DNA from: Chara braunii
Lineage: Eukaryota; Streptophyta; Charophyceae; Charales; Characeae
Length of the DNA: 38,518 nucleotides
Assembly (NCBI GenBank): GCA_003427395.1
Contig: BFEA01000048.1
Coordinates: 2,696,288 to 2,734,805 of the forward strand
Direction: 5' to 3'
The position numbers were made by a program, and so were the translations under genes. Position 1 is the first letter of the stretch, and each line of letters starts with the position of its first letter. The notes under the pieces were generated by a model that saw only the letters and a list, made by a program, of their open reading frames with translations, ran no database searches and was not told the origin of the DNA. Of the stretch, positions 1 to 9,511 are shown piece by piece.

Positions 1-28
1 CTCTCTCTCTCTCTGTGTGTGTGTCTGT
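1..28. repeat. (CT)n(GT)n microsatellite
   Basis: Alternating CT followed by GT dinucleotides at the very left edge; it probably continues outside the window. Confidence 0.95.
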
Positions 29-2100
29 GAGAGCACATCTCGTTTTGGTGCTGAATTGCAGTCAATGGGCCATATACCTGGTCATCCCACTAATACCACA
101 CCTCCCCCTGGGGAACCTCTCCCCGGAAAAATCGCACATTCAAAATTTTATAGCGGATTTGGACAGGTCTCGGAACCGGTTTCCCGGTTCACCCCTCCTG
201 GGCAGGGAAAAAATAAAATTGTTGTTTTACAACTTCAACTTCGGCAAGCTCCTTGATAGGAAATCAACGGTGAGGCTCAGCTATTTTGTACACACTTCTG
301 TCCTAAACGACTTGATTTTGTGCTTTCCATTTCATGACATGAATTTGGGGACTTACAAGAGAGATCCCATGGTGACTTCTCATGCTTCACACATGCTTTT
401 CAAGTGAGGCACTGTCGATAGTTGTTTGACTGAGGCCCGAAGTCACCATGCGTCAGGCACTGTCGGTAGTTGTTTGACTGAGGCCCGAAGGCACCTTGTA
501 CATGATCAACGAGGGTAAGGAATGTTTATGCATTACTGATGAACGCAACATCATCACTCATCTTATAAGAAACGAAACAAAAACAGCAGCAACGACAACC
601 TGAAACAAACAAAAACAGCAGCAACGACAACCTGGAAGCCCACAAGGCCCACACGGCCCAACTGCTGAGCCTCCGCTGACCCCCGAAAAGTTGCTCGCCA
701 GTTTCAACTGGTGAGATGGCAGGGCATGAAAACAAACGTGCATGGCCTTCGTGGGCGTGGTCTTTTGCTTTTCTTTTTGCTTTTCGAAGGGGCCTGCAAG
801 GCCCAACTGATACCAATCTACAATTTGGATAGAGTGCTTGCCCGTTTCAACTGATGAAAACTGATACCAATCTACAATTTGGATGAAACTGATGAAAACT
901 CAAGTAGTTCCACCCTTGCAACAGGCGGCTAGAGCCACAAGGGACCGCTTGGCACAATCATGCTTGGCGGTGATAAACAACCGGACTGCTGACCGCTTGG
1001 CGCAATCATGCTTTGCGGTGATAGACATTGAAATTGTTGTGGATGCTATCTATGAATTGTCCTCTGCGGAAAGTATGATAAATCAACGCGCTGACTAACG
1101 CACACTCAATCATGGCCAAATCACGAAGTGGAGGACAAAACACGAAGTGGGAGTTTGAAGTTTGAAAATTTGAAACTGGTTGCTGGAGGCAGCACTCACC
1201 ACAGGTTTGCAGTATCTGGTGTGGAAGAGACTGTTTGCAGTATCTGGTGTGGAAGAGACTTTCTTCTTTTTTTGGGTGTGGAAGAGACACTGTGTGCCGC
1301 CAACAAAGAATAGAGATCGCACAGGCCGCACTAGTCGACCGAGATCCCACAGGCCGCACTCGTCGACCTGGACGAAGTTGAGGTTTGTTTTCGCACCCAC
1401 CAGTGCCCGTCCCACTAGCTACAGCAAAAAATGCACCTCATTTTATGGCCGATTCGCAGGGTCACTAGGGTGTGGACACCTCTTCCTATGCCAATGGAGG
1501 GAGGAGGCAGCAGGCAATCGCTCCAGTTCCGTGCGAAAACAGAGACAAACACAGGAGGCAGCAGGCAATCGCTCCAGTTCTGTGTCAAAACAGACAGACA
1601 AACGAACAAACAAACAAACAAACAAACAAGATGCAGATGGAGGCAGGTAGCCTCGCTTTCTGTTTCAGGATGCGTGGGGTATCTTGCTTTCCATTTCAGG
1701 ATGAGTGGGGTATCCTTCCCCCTTGTTTTTCTGTTGGCAATAGCGTTCGCCCACACTCCATGGCAGGGGGTCTTTCCAAGCCACCGTGCAGTGCTGTCCA
1801 GGCCTAAGCTCTGCGTTCCCTCTGCCATTATGGACTCCGAGGTCTGCGACAAAGAACAAAGAAGCCCTGATCTCTATGACCTTCCTTCATACAGTTGCAC
1901 AATGAGCTCCGCGTTCCCTCTTCAACCTCTGATTGGGCCCAGGGCCGTGGGCGGGATGAATAATTTCTGAAGTTCCGGGCCATCTGCAAGTGACTACTTG
2001 CTGTCCAAAAAAAACTTTTGCTGTCCAAAAAAAACTTTTGCCTGTGCATCTTATGCGTCCATTCCCTCGGGCCACCTGCTAGTGACAGCTTTTGCTGTGA
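29..2100. other. Gene-free stretch of short tandem duplications
   Basis: I see no conserved protein or RNA here. The stretch is built of small diverged direct duplications: about 45 bp at 406-497, 29 bp at 575-632 containing repeated caacgacaacctg, a 24-bp unit around 1207-1260 (gcagtatctggtgtggaaga), a unit near 1496-1580 (ggcagcaggcaatcgctcca), an (AAAC)n tract near 1597-1629, and a 20-bp duplication at 1999-2040. The ORFs crossing these blocks overlap each other in several frames on both strands and have no recognisable domain, so I treat them as chance. Confidence 0.6.
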
Positions 2101-2102
2101 AT

Positions 2103-2212
2103 CCAAGGATGATGTGCACAAATCTAGAAATATGCATGAATCAAGAAATGGTCCAAATTTTCAAATCTAGAAATACACATGAATCAAGAAATGGTCCAAA
2201 ATTTCCCTTCCT
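2103..2212 (+). pseudogene. U6 snRNA 3'-end fragment, internally duplicated
   Basis: The stretch caaggatgatgtgcacaaat followed by atcaagaaatggtccaaatt resembles the 3' part of plant U6 snRNA, interrupted by an insertion. The last part (aaatctagaaat...gaaatggtccaaa) is then repeated once at about 2164-2208. The U6 5' stem and central domain are absent, so this cannot be functional. It is a truncated retrocopy by inference. Confidence 0.6.
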
Positions 2213-2335
2213 TGTCGGGGAGGGGATCCTTGCCTTCATTGGCTGAGGTCCAGAGCTGGCACTTGGCCAAAAAAAGGAAAACTAGGGTGGGGTCATGCTT
2301 CATGGTTTTTATGTTTAATAAAGACTCGAGCTTTC

Positions 2336-2637
2336 AGGCTGCGGGGCAGCCCAGCCCCTTTTGAATGGTTGGATCGAGATGGCCTATACCGAGTCAGGGT
2401 GTTGGAGGAGGGGGGGGAATGGGTGGTCTTCCAACCCCAAATGAGCATCCATGAGCTGGCCTTCGATCCGCTGGAATGGCAGTGGAAAACCCCTCCGAGA
2501 CGCACTGCTCCACCCTCACAGCGAGTCACCCTTCACAATCTGACAGTGAAATCCACATACCGAATGTTGAGACCCAAGCGACACCTGAGAGACACAATCA
2601 TCGATCGGTGGGCCAAGCAAACTTAACATAGACTCAA
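2336..2637 (+). mobile_element. LINE-like reverse transcriptase C-terminal fragment, copy 1
   Basis: Reading 2369-2626 gives a protein-like stretch with FEWLDRDGLYRVRVLEEGGE, MSIHELAFDPLEWQWKTPPR and STYRMLRPKRHLRDTIIDRW. The same block is repeated at 2660-2960 with both synonymous and frame-shifting changes, which shows that it was coding and has decayed. I assign it to the region between the RT and the zinc-knuckle domain of a non-LTR retrotransposon because it leads into a zf-RVT motif downstream. The element family is not identified. Confidence 0.6.
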
Positions 2638-2659
2638 GGTTGGTTTTTTTTTTTTTTTT

Positions 2660-3246
2660 AGGTTGCGGGGCAGCCCAGCCTCTTTTGAATGGTTGGATCG
2701 AGATGGCCTGAATCAGGATGCTGGAGGGGGGGGGGGATGGCTGGTCTTCCAACCCCAAACGAGCATCCTTGAGCTGGCCTTTGATCTGCTGGAATGGCAA
2801 TGGAAAACCCCTCCGAGACGCACTGCTCCACCCTGAGCTCACAGCAAGTCACCCTGCACAGTCTGACAGTGAAATCCACATACCGAATGCTGAGACCCAA
2901 GCGACACCTGAGAGACGTGATCATCGATCAGTGGGCCAAGCACCTTAACATAGACCGCCACTTACTCACGTCGATTAAGTGGTTTCAAGAGAAGAAGTCC
3001 AAACCGGCTAAGATCACCTCGCTGCAGTGACAAATAACACGCCGCTGTCTTCCGACCAATGATTGGTTGATAGACCATACTAATCTGGAGCAAAAGGGGC
3101 TGGCATCACCCTGGTGTCAACGCTGTCTTCGACACGTCCCACCAGGCAAGAAAGCTGAAACAATTGAGCACACTTTTATGCAATGCCCGATCGCACACCT
3201 CACTTGGAGATGGTGGGACTTGGTATGGAGGAAAATGGGGATGAAA
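2660..3246 (+). mobile_element. LINE-like fragment, copy 2, with zf-RVT zinc knuckle
   Basis: This starts with a second copy of the preceding block after a T-rich spacer at 2641-2659, then continues further. 2794-3030 gives HLNIDRHLLTSIKWFQEKKS. 3040-3255 gives CLPTNDWLIDHTNLEQKG, SPWCQRCLRHVPPGKKAETI and EHTFMQCPIAHLTWRWWDLV. The C-x2-C ... H-x4-C spacing (WCQRC, EHTFMQC) is the pattern of the zf-RVT domain found at the C-terminus of many plant LINE polyproteins. A stop codon at the end of SLQ and frame changes show it is dead. Confidence 0.72.
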
Positions 3247-3270
3247 TGCCCCTGACCCTCGTGTTGGCAC

Positions 3271-3475
3271 CGCTGTCATCCGACCAATGATTGGTTGATA
3301 GACCATACTAATCTGGAGCAAAAGGGGCTGGCATCACCCTGGTGTGAACGCTGTCTTCGACACTTCCCACCAGGCAAGAAAGCTGAAACAATTGAGCACA
3401 CTTTTATGCAATGCCCGATCGCACACCTCACTTGGAGATGGTGGGACTGAGTATGGAGGAAAATGGGGATGTTTT
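3271..3475 (+). mobile_element. Tandem copy of the zf-RVT block
   Basis: Nearly identical to 3043-3246 (it shares tgattggttgatagaccata and gagcacacttttatgcaatg) but with a changed cysteine-knuckle context (WCERC) and a stop replacing the Leu after WWD. It is a local direct duplication of part of the dead LINE. Confidence 0.7.
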
Positions 3476-3697
3476 GGCAGGCGATCTTGACAGGCCATTG
3501 GCCAAATCAAGAAGAAAAGGCATTTGTAGACAACAAGCTAGGGAGGCGAGTAGTGTTGTGGGCATTATGATGGCAATGCTGCCTCTTGGCCATGAACCAT
3601 GTATGTGTGGAGGGTGAGGCGGGCAATGTTGTGGGCATTATGGTGGCAATGCTGCCTCTTGGCCATTGTATGTGTGGAGGGTGCAGAGATCTTAGAA

Positions 3698-4037
3698 CTG
3701 ACACAAAGATGACTCTCCTTAAAAGCCCAACTGAATTTGTACCAACAGGCAGGGGATGCAAAGAGAGCAATCACTAATTTCTGCAAGGAGTGGTGGGGAT
3801 TACCGTTTGGTGTTTAGGGACTTCCTCCTAAACACCAAACGGTAATCCCTTACTCCTTCCAACCTCTGATTCTTATCCTGCTTGTCCCCACTCCATTCTA
3901 CTTCTGCTACCCAACCCCCCCTGTCCCCTCGCAACCACTCCTTGCAGAAATTAGTGATTGCTCTCTTCCCATCCCCTGCCTGTTGGTACAAATTCAGTTG
4001 GGCTTTTAAGGAGAGTCATCTTCGTGTCAGTTCTAAT
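3698..4037. repeat. Large inverted repeat with a perfect 23-bp inner stem
   Basis: The arm at about 3698-3792 is the reverse complement of about 3940-4037 (for example ctccttaaaagcccaactga against tcagttgggcttttaaggag). Inside it, 3794-3816 (gggattaccgtttggtgttt plus agg) pairs with 3825-3847 around an 8-nt loop. The motif ttaccgtttggtgtttaggg occurs again near 4599-4618. The DNA could form a long hairpin. Confidence 0.8.
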
Positions 4038-4080
4038 TGGGTAGCAGAAGTAGAATGGAGTGTAACTTTTTTCAAGAGGG

Positions 4081-4205
4081 GTTTCCCACTTATATGCTTT
4101 TTTTTAGCGGTTCTCCCATACCAACGTAGCTACCCAGCAATGCCACTGGCATGACAACTGGTCCACCATAGGTTGACCCATCCCTGTCCTCTCGTACTAG
4201 GGATG
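4081..4205 (-). pseudogene. rrnL: Mitochondrial LSU rRNA 3' fragment, copy 1 (NUMT)
   Basis: The reverse complement reads ctagtacgagaggacaggga, which is the sarcin-ricin loop context, then gggtcaacctatggtggacc, gttgtcatgccagtggcatt and tatgggagaaccgct, ending near agcatataagtgggaaac. This matches the 3' end of plant mitochondrial 26S rRNA in wording and order. A T-tract expansion at about 4098-4105 and substitutions show that it is not a functional rRNA. Confidence 0.78.
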
Positions 4206-4420
4206 ACTTGCCCAACTGGATTTGTGCCAACAGGCAGGGGATGTGAAGAAAGCAATTACTAATTTCTGCAAGGAGTGGTTGCGAGGGGACAGGGGGGGGT
4301 GGGTAGCAGAACTAGAATGGAGTGGGGACAAGCAGGATGGGGATCAGAGGGACAAGCAGGATGGGGATCAGAGGTTGGAAGTAATAAGGGATTACCGGGA
4401 CTTGACTAACATTGAACCTT

Positions 4421-4553
4421 CCTTCCCACTTCGGTTTCCTGCTTATATGCTTTCAGCGGTTCTCCCATACCAATGTAGCTACCCGGCAATGCCGCTGGCA
4501 TGACAACCCGTCCATCATAGGTTGACCCGTCCCTGTCCTCTCGTACTAGGGAT
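4421..4553 (-). pseudogene. rrnL: Mitochondrial LSU rRNA 3' fragment, copy 2 (NUMT)
   Basis: Same segment as 4081-4205, here less damaged: after the agtacgagaggacagggacg core it runs through gccgggtagctacattggta and gagaaccgctgaaagcatat to aagcaggaaaccgaagtggg. Both copies follow a copy of the LINE tail, so the rRNA fragment was duplicated together with flanking repeat DNA and not inserted twice. Only the last ~130 nt of the rRNA are present. Confidence 0.82.
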
Positions 4554-4633
4554 GTCCCAGATGCAACTCTTGTATTGTAATGGGACGCTTGACCCGTTTT
4601 ACCGTTTGGTGTTTAGGGACTCTCAAGGGAGAG

Positions 4634-5061
4634 GCAGTTAATGAAGGTCAAAAATTCGGCGAATTTTAGTGAATTTCTCACCGAAACTGCCATATTTCTC
4701 TGAAGTTTTACTTTTTTCTCGTTTTTTTTTTCATCTGATATGTATGTGCTTTGGGGTATATCTGTATTCAGTTTCGCCATATTTGGACAAACTCCGAAAG
4801 CTACTCTGAATAGGGTTTTATAGTGCTTTTGATTTTTTATTATTATTATTTTTTTGCTTGATCGTTTGTTTGATGTTTGTATTATGACCCTGCATAGTTT
4901 GTTCGCAAAAGTTTCGACAACATTGTGTGTAGTGATGCGACTTCGATTGTTTGTTTGATGTTTGTATTATGACCCTGCATAGTTTGTTCGCAAAAGTTTC
5001 AACAACATTGTTTGTAGTGATGCGGCGAAAAACCCCGAATTTTGAGCCTCCCATTAACCGC
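4634..5061. mobile_element. MITE-like element, family GC(A/G)GTTAATG, copy 1
   Basis: The left end gcagttaatgaaggtcaaaa and the right end cattaaccgc are imperfect inverted repeats, and the similarity extends inward (tcaaaaattcggcgaatttt against the reverse complement of ccgaattttgagcctcccat). The subterminal sequence accgaaactgccatatttct recurs in the copy at 12150. There is no coding capacity. The interior carries a direct repeat described separately. I could not define a target-site duplication. Confidence 0.6.
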
Positions 5062-5128
5062 TACTTCGCAAAAGTTTCGACAACATTGTGTGTAGTGATG
5101 CGACTTCGATTGTTTGTTTGATTTGTAA
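4861..5128. repeat. 84-87 bp direct repeat, two full copies and one partial
   Basis: The unit begins atygtttgtttgatgtttgt and includes attatgaccctgcatagttt and gttcgcaaaagtttc, ending gtagtgatgcg. Copies: about 4861-4944 and 4945-5031, with a partial copy at 5067-5128 beyond the right end of the MITE. The same unit appears once in the 12150 copy (attgtgaccctgcatagttt), so it belongs to the element and was amplified here. Confidence 0.8.
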
Positions 5129-5329
5129 GACGCAATCCACGAGTTCTGAACGTCAGGTCTTTCGTTTTGTGGCGGCCACATCGGAGGCCACGTGGGACGA
5201 TACCGCTCGAGCTGCGGCGGTGTTTGTGGCTGAACTGCCTACAGAGCCATCTGGTGTGTGTTGTATGCGCCGACCCGAGTTCCTGTTGAACATTGAAAGA
5301 TCACGATGAGCACCACCAACTGACAAGAA

Positions 5330-5940
5330 CAACGAGATACGAGGGGCTGTAGGGGTAGCCACCACAAGAACAACGAGATAGGAGGGGCTGTAAGGGTAGC
5401 CACCAGCCGACAAGGACAATGAAACACTCTTCTGAGGCGACCAGCACCAGCCAGACCGTGGTTAACGCTGCCACCTACGGGAGCTGCCAACACATGCCAG
5501 TGTAGTAGAGGTCCAATCCGGACCCTCCCTAACTCCTTCAAAATTGGGGGAAAAATGAAACACTCTTCTGAGGCGACCAGCACCAGCCGGACCGTGGTTA
5601 ACGCTGCCACCTACGGCGCCGGACCGTGGTTAACGCTGCCACCTACGGGAGCTGCCAACGCATGCCAGTGTAGTAGGGGTCCAATCCGTGCCCTCCCTAA
5701 CTCCTTCAAAATTGGGGGAAAGGGCTTTCTTTGGCACACACAGTTGGGCAGGAGCCCATAGCATCCAAATAGCAATGGCCAGGGCTTTCTTTGGTGCACA
5801 CAGTTGGGCAGGAGCCCATAGCATCCATAAGTTGCCATCCATAGCAATATTTGACGTCGTTCGCTAAATTCGCTATGCAATGGCAAGGGCTTTCTTTGGT
5901 GCACACAGTTGGGCAGGAGCCCATAGCATCCAAATAGCAA
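5330..5940. repeat. Tandem arrays of 45-140 bp units
   Basis: Several units are nested: caagaacaacgagatacgag near 5321-5400 (two copies); gaaacactcttctgaggcga with the following ~60 bp at 5419 and 5555; gaccgtggttaacgctgcca in three copies; and cacacagttgggcaggagcc with flanks at about 5723-5770, 5779-5828 and 5883-5935. No gene is seen. Confidence 0.85.
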
Positions 5941-5994
5941 CGGCAATTTCCCCATCAACATTCAAATTTGAACTAGATTACTACTGGCCCCAGG

Positions 5995-6560
5995 GCTGGT
6001 GAGCTCGACCGCCAGTACAGCTCAACCGCGCCAGTACACGGCCCCAGCCTTGCAAGATTTCTTGCCCCAGCGCTGGTGAGCTCGACCGCCAGTACACGGT
6101 CCCAGCCTTGCAAGATTTCTTCATCACCTACTCCAAAAATTTCAGAGGCTTGGGGCTCAAGGACCACAATGGTTGTCCGCACCAGCCAAAAGTCCCCCGT
6201 TGGCAATTATTTGGGAAAGCATGTGCTGTGCCACCAGGCCTGGGTGCACTGGGCTGAGGTCCCACTAGCAAAGAGGATAGGTTATGTTTGAGGAGAGGTG
6301 CAGGAAATGGAGGCATTCAATCCAATCCTCTTTGCCAGTGGGACCTCGCCGGTGAGCTCCACCGCCAGTACACGGCCCCAGCCTTGCAAGATTTCTTCAT
6401 CACCTACTCCAAAAATTTCAGAGGCTTGGGGCTACAAGACCACAATGGTTGTCCGCACCAAAAGTGCCCCGTTGGCAATTATTTGGGGAAGCATGTGTGG
6501 TGCCACCAGGCCTGGGTGCACTGGGTTGAGGTCCCACTAGCAACGAGGATAGGTTTGTTT
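5995..6560. repeat. Tandem duplication, ~230-320 bp unit
   Basis: Copies of ctggtgagctcgaccgccag, ccagccttgcaagatttctt, ccaaaaatttcagaggcttg and caggcctgggtgcactgggc recur at about 6059-6288 and 6350-6555, with shorter partial copies at 5995-6058 and 6722-6775. No conserved protein reading is maintained across the copies. Confidence 0.85.
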
Positions 6561-6589
6561 TATGCAGAGATGCACGAAAGCAGTTCAAT

Positions 6590-7090
6590 CTCGATTTCCT
6601 GCAACTCTCCTCAAACATCAACCGGACTGTCCGTGTCCGGTTGTCCTCATGTCCGGTTACATGACCATTTCCTGCACCTCTCCTCAAACATCACCCGGAC
6701 TGTCCGTGTCCGGTTGTGCGGTGCCACCAGGCCTGGGTGCACTGGGCTGAGGTCCCACTAGCAACGAGGATAGGTTTGTTTTATGCAGAGATTCACGACA
6801 GCAGTTCAATCTCGATTCCCTGCACCTCTCCTCAAACATCAACCGGACTGTCCGTGTCCGGTTGTCCTTATGTCCGGTTACACGTCCATTTCCTGCACCT
6901 CTCCTCAAACATCAACCGGACTGTCGGTGTCCGGTTGTCTTTATGTCCGGTTACATGTCCGGTTTTATCCGGACACGAGTCCGTTACATGTGTCCAGGTC
7001 TCTGGATGTCCGCGCCCGGTGCAACCATGAGTGATCCATGTCCGGTTATATCCGGACACGAGTCCGTTACATGTGTCCAGTTCTCTGGAT
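6590..7090. repeat. Tandem array built on caaccggactgtccgtgtcc
   Basis: Units of about 60-70 bp containing cctcaaacatcaaccggact and gtccggttacatg are repeated at about 6598, 6662, 6822 and 6892, followed by two copies of atccggacacgagtccgtta at about 6967-7018 and 7049-7092. Changes between copies are sparse, which suggests fairly recent amplification. Confidence 0.85.
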
Positions 7091-7182
7091 GAAGGAGTCC
7101 ACTATAATATAATGCCAGAAATCTAAGATCAATTTCTGACAAGTTGCTTATAGAGTTTAGATGGTTGCACTTCGTGCCTAAA
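7091..7182 (+). repeat. Dispersed ~92-bp repeat, copy 1
   Basis: From gaaggagtccactataatat through aagttgcttatagagtttag to acttcgtgcctaaa, this segment is repeated almost exactly, in reverse orientation, at 25493-25584 inside an intron of the GH36 gene. Identical length and ends in two places 18 kb apart suggest a mobile or source-copied unit. Confidence 0.85.
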
Positions 7183-7440
7183 CCGTGCCCGGGGCAACCA
7201 TGAGTGATCCAACTCCTTTATTTTCCTTCGTTCAAACCGTGCCCGGGGCAACCATGAGTGATTTAGATGGTTGCACTTCGTGCCAACCATGTTCGGGGCA
7301 ACCATGAGTGATTTAGATGGTTGCACTTCGTGCCTAAACCGTGCCGGGGCAACCATGAGTGGTCCAACTCCTTTATTTTCCTTCTTTTAAACCGTGCCCG
7401 GGGCAACCATGAGTGATCCAACTCCGTTATTTTCCTTCGC
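7155..7440. repeat. Tandem repeat of the gatggttgcacttcgtgcc unit
   Basis: Units with gatggttgcacttcgtgcc followed by aaccgtgcccggggcaacca and tgagtgatccaactccttta occur at about 7159, 7266 and 7315, with partial ones at 7233 and 7390. The array begins inside the right end of the dispersed 92-bp repeat. Confidence 0.85.
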
Positions 7441-7499
7441 TTTTCCTTTGTTATGGAAAAAACATGTAAAATTAAAATTACCATCTAAACCCATGTAGA

Positions 7500-7895
7500 C
7501 ACCAGTCCTGAGGCAGCAACCCACTCCGTTCCACCTGTGCTACGAGAAAACATTGGTTTTGTTCTTCATGTTCAAATTCAAAGTCGAATGTGATGTGTGT
7601 CGATGTTCAGATGCAAAGACTAAACTCAAGTTACTCAACACAGTACCACTATGCGTCCTGTCTCTTATACACATCTAGATGTGTATAAGAGACAGNCACA
7701 TCTCTGGGCAAAACATCAAAATTATTTTTTGGTTACTCAACACATTACCACTGCGTCCTGAGCCAGCAATCCACTCTGTTCCACCTGTACTACGAGAAAA
7801 CATTGGTTTTGATGTTCATATGAAAGACTAAACTCAAGTTACTCAACACATCTCTGGGCAAAACATCGAAATTATTTTTTGGTTAGATTTATAAT
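7500..7895. repeat. Direct duplication flanking an adapter junction
   Basis: The block with tccacctgtgctacgagaaa, acattggtttt and actaaactcaagttactcaa occurs at 7505-7650 and again at 7745-7845, and catctctgggcaaaacatc occurs at 7700 and 7849. The adapter at 7658-7695 sits inside this duplication, so its true copy number and order are doubtful. Confidence 0.75.
7658..7695. other. Nextera mate-pair junction adapter (assembly artefact)
   Basis: ctgtctcttatacacatct is followed directly by its reverse complement agatgtgtataagagacag. These are two Tn5 mosaic ends back to back, the 38-nt junction adapter of Nextera mate-pair libraries. It is followed by an N at 7696. This is library sequence and not biology: the bases left and right of it were not necessarily adjacent in the genome. 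Confidence 0.97.
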
Positions 7896-7899
7896 ATTT

Positions 7900-8837
7900 T
7901 TTTTGGCCATGTTGGTAGAAACAAGTGCGGACGCAGGAGGTTTCAAGCTCGGAATGGGCAAAAACAACACATGCGGGCGAAACAAACAGCTGCCGAACTG
8001 GAATGGGCATGGGCAAAATTGACCCCGTCTGCCAACCCCTGTAGCTATGACGCTCGGCCTGGCATATCATCGCTGCACTACTTGCATCACCTTTTCAAAC
8101 TCGGCGGCTGTTTTCCTTGCCCAACCTGTGTTACCAGCCGGGTGGTGCCCGTTGCCTCAGATTTGGCTCAGGTGGCCCAGCCAGGCCAGGCCCAGGCAAA
8201 GTCCCGGTCAAGGTCCCAGGGAGTCCCAGCACAACTGAACAAAAACTATGACATGCAGAATTGCCAACCGAACATCTTTTGCCTCAGGGTGACCATGAAA
8301 TTCGCTATGGAATCCAAAATAAAAAATGAAAATAAAATACTAAAATATATCACACGCCTTTAGGCTTCTTTAAGCGTATCCTCGAACCCTTCCGAACCCC
8401 GCTCATACCTCATAGACACCCTTAAGTTTGGTGAGATATCACCAAACTACTCACGACTCCATGCACGCAAAACTGCCCCACTGCCAAGGAAAAGACGGGC
8501 CAAAATTGACCGCCTTTTTGGTGTTGGCCGGGTACCCCGGGTGGGTCAACCCCCATGCAAGTCCGCCCGGACTGCCCAGCCTGGGCCAGGCGACTCTGGT
8601 AACATAGGTCCGCACATGTTTTTTTTGCCCATCTGAAACTCTGTTCTGACATAAACGTACTCGGCCCTAAAAAGTAACAACAGAACAAAAAATTGATACA
8701 GCAAGATGCTGCAGGCTTCTCAGCAGCAACTTGAAGTGCCATAAGTATGAACGGAACTGTATCATATGCAGGTTCTTTAGGGGTCAAATAGCAACACCGG
8801 AAGGATCAGAATCTTACTCACTGTGAGAGAGCGCGCA

Positions 8838-8840
<3 letters not shown>
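7900..8840. other. No recognisable gene
   Basis: I found no domain, RNA or ordered repeat in this stretch. ORFs of 60-130 codons exist on both strands, but they overlap and have no recognisable similarity. Confidence 0.5.

Positions 8841-8869
<29 letters not shown>
8841..8869. repeat. (GA)n microsatellite
   Basis: Uninterrupted GA dinucleotides following gcgcgcacac. Confidence 0.95.
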
Positions 8870-9511
8870 CAATTGGAACTCAATGTGAAGTTCATGGCGT
8901 GCAGCAACATGTATCGCAACCAACCTTCTGCCGCCTGCTCAGTGTGGTCATCTCAGCCACTTTCCAATACGCAGAGAACTAAGATCAGGTCCTCAACCAC
9001 TTGCCTTTACTCCAAATCTCGCCATGCATCCTCATCCTGCTGCCCAGCTCCGTTTCCCATCATTCAAATCGCATTGTACGTTAGATCTCGCTCAGTTCCT
9101 ACTCATGTGTCTCCTCTTCTCATGCCATATCAATAATCGTAAGTCGAGTCACATTGGCATTGAATCCTGATGGTCTCAACTTCCCCTTTCCGTGATCTGC
9201 TCTGTATGCCATGCCGTCTGTTTGGAAACTTTCGAAGTTCTATCCCGTCGAATGATCCGCTAGTATTTGTATTGTCTGCCCTGTACACCCATGTAGCACG
9301 AACATGCGTCCACACCTTGCCACTTCCGTCGTCTTTTTACGTCGTGCCATCATCTGCCCTCATATGACTTTATTTTCAACCTTTGATCTGTTTCCCCATG
9401 TTCCTCATATTCATGCCCGTGTGACCTGTTTCCACAAATATAATGTCGATGCTAGTCTGCTTCGTCCCATCGAACCAGACCTTTCTCATCTATAGCCCTA
9501 AATGCTCCACA

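Larger units (their letters stand above)
3476..4410. mobile_element. Rearranged copies of a LINE C-terminal tail
   Basis: Three copies of one coding-like tail lie here in alternating orientation: about 3698-3792 (+), about 3855-4037 (-) and about 4206-4400 (+). Two read almost the same peptide: YQQAGDGKRAITNFCKEWLR on the minus strand at 3800-3991 and CQQAGDVKKAITNFCKEWLR at 4222 onward, followed by GDRGGWVAE. Conservation of the peptide between copies suggests the end of the same retroelement ORF, continuing from the zf-RVT block. 3548-3680 also contains a two-copy direct repeat (gttgtgggcattatg). Confidence 0.5.

Noticed and set aside
883-1650. Several overlapping 60-156 codon ORFs on both strands
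   Set aside because: They cross small tandem duplications, contradict each other in frame and strand, and have no conserved motif.
4421-4553. Chloroplast or bacterial 23S rRNA
   Set aside because: After the conserved agtacgagagg loop, the wording (acagggacgggtcaacctatg, ggcattgccgggtagctaca) fits plant mitochondrial LSU rRNA better than plastid or bacterial 23S as I recall them.
6590-7090. CRISPR-like array
   Set aside because: The repeats are contiguous tandem units with no unique, evenly sized spacers, and the genome is clearly eukaryotic.
7658-7695. A natural Tn5/IS50 end or a 19-bp palindromic regulatory site
   Set aside because: The exact mosaic-end pair without any transposon sequence, plus an adjacent N, is the signature of a mate-pair library junction.
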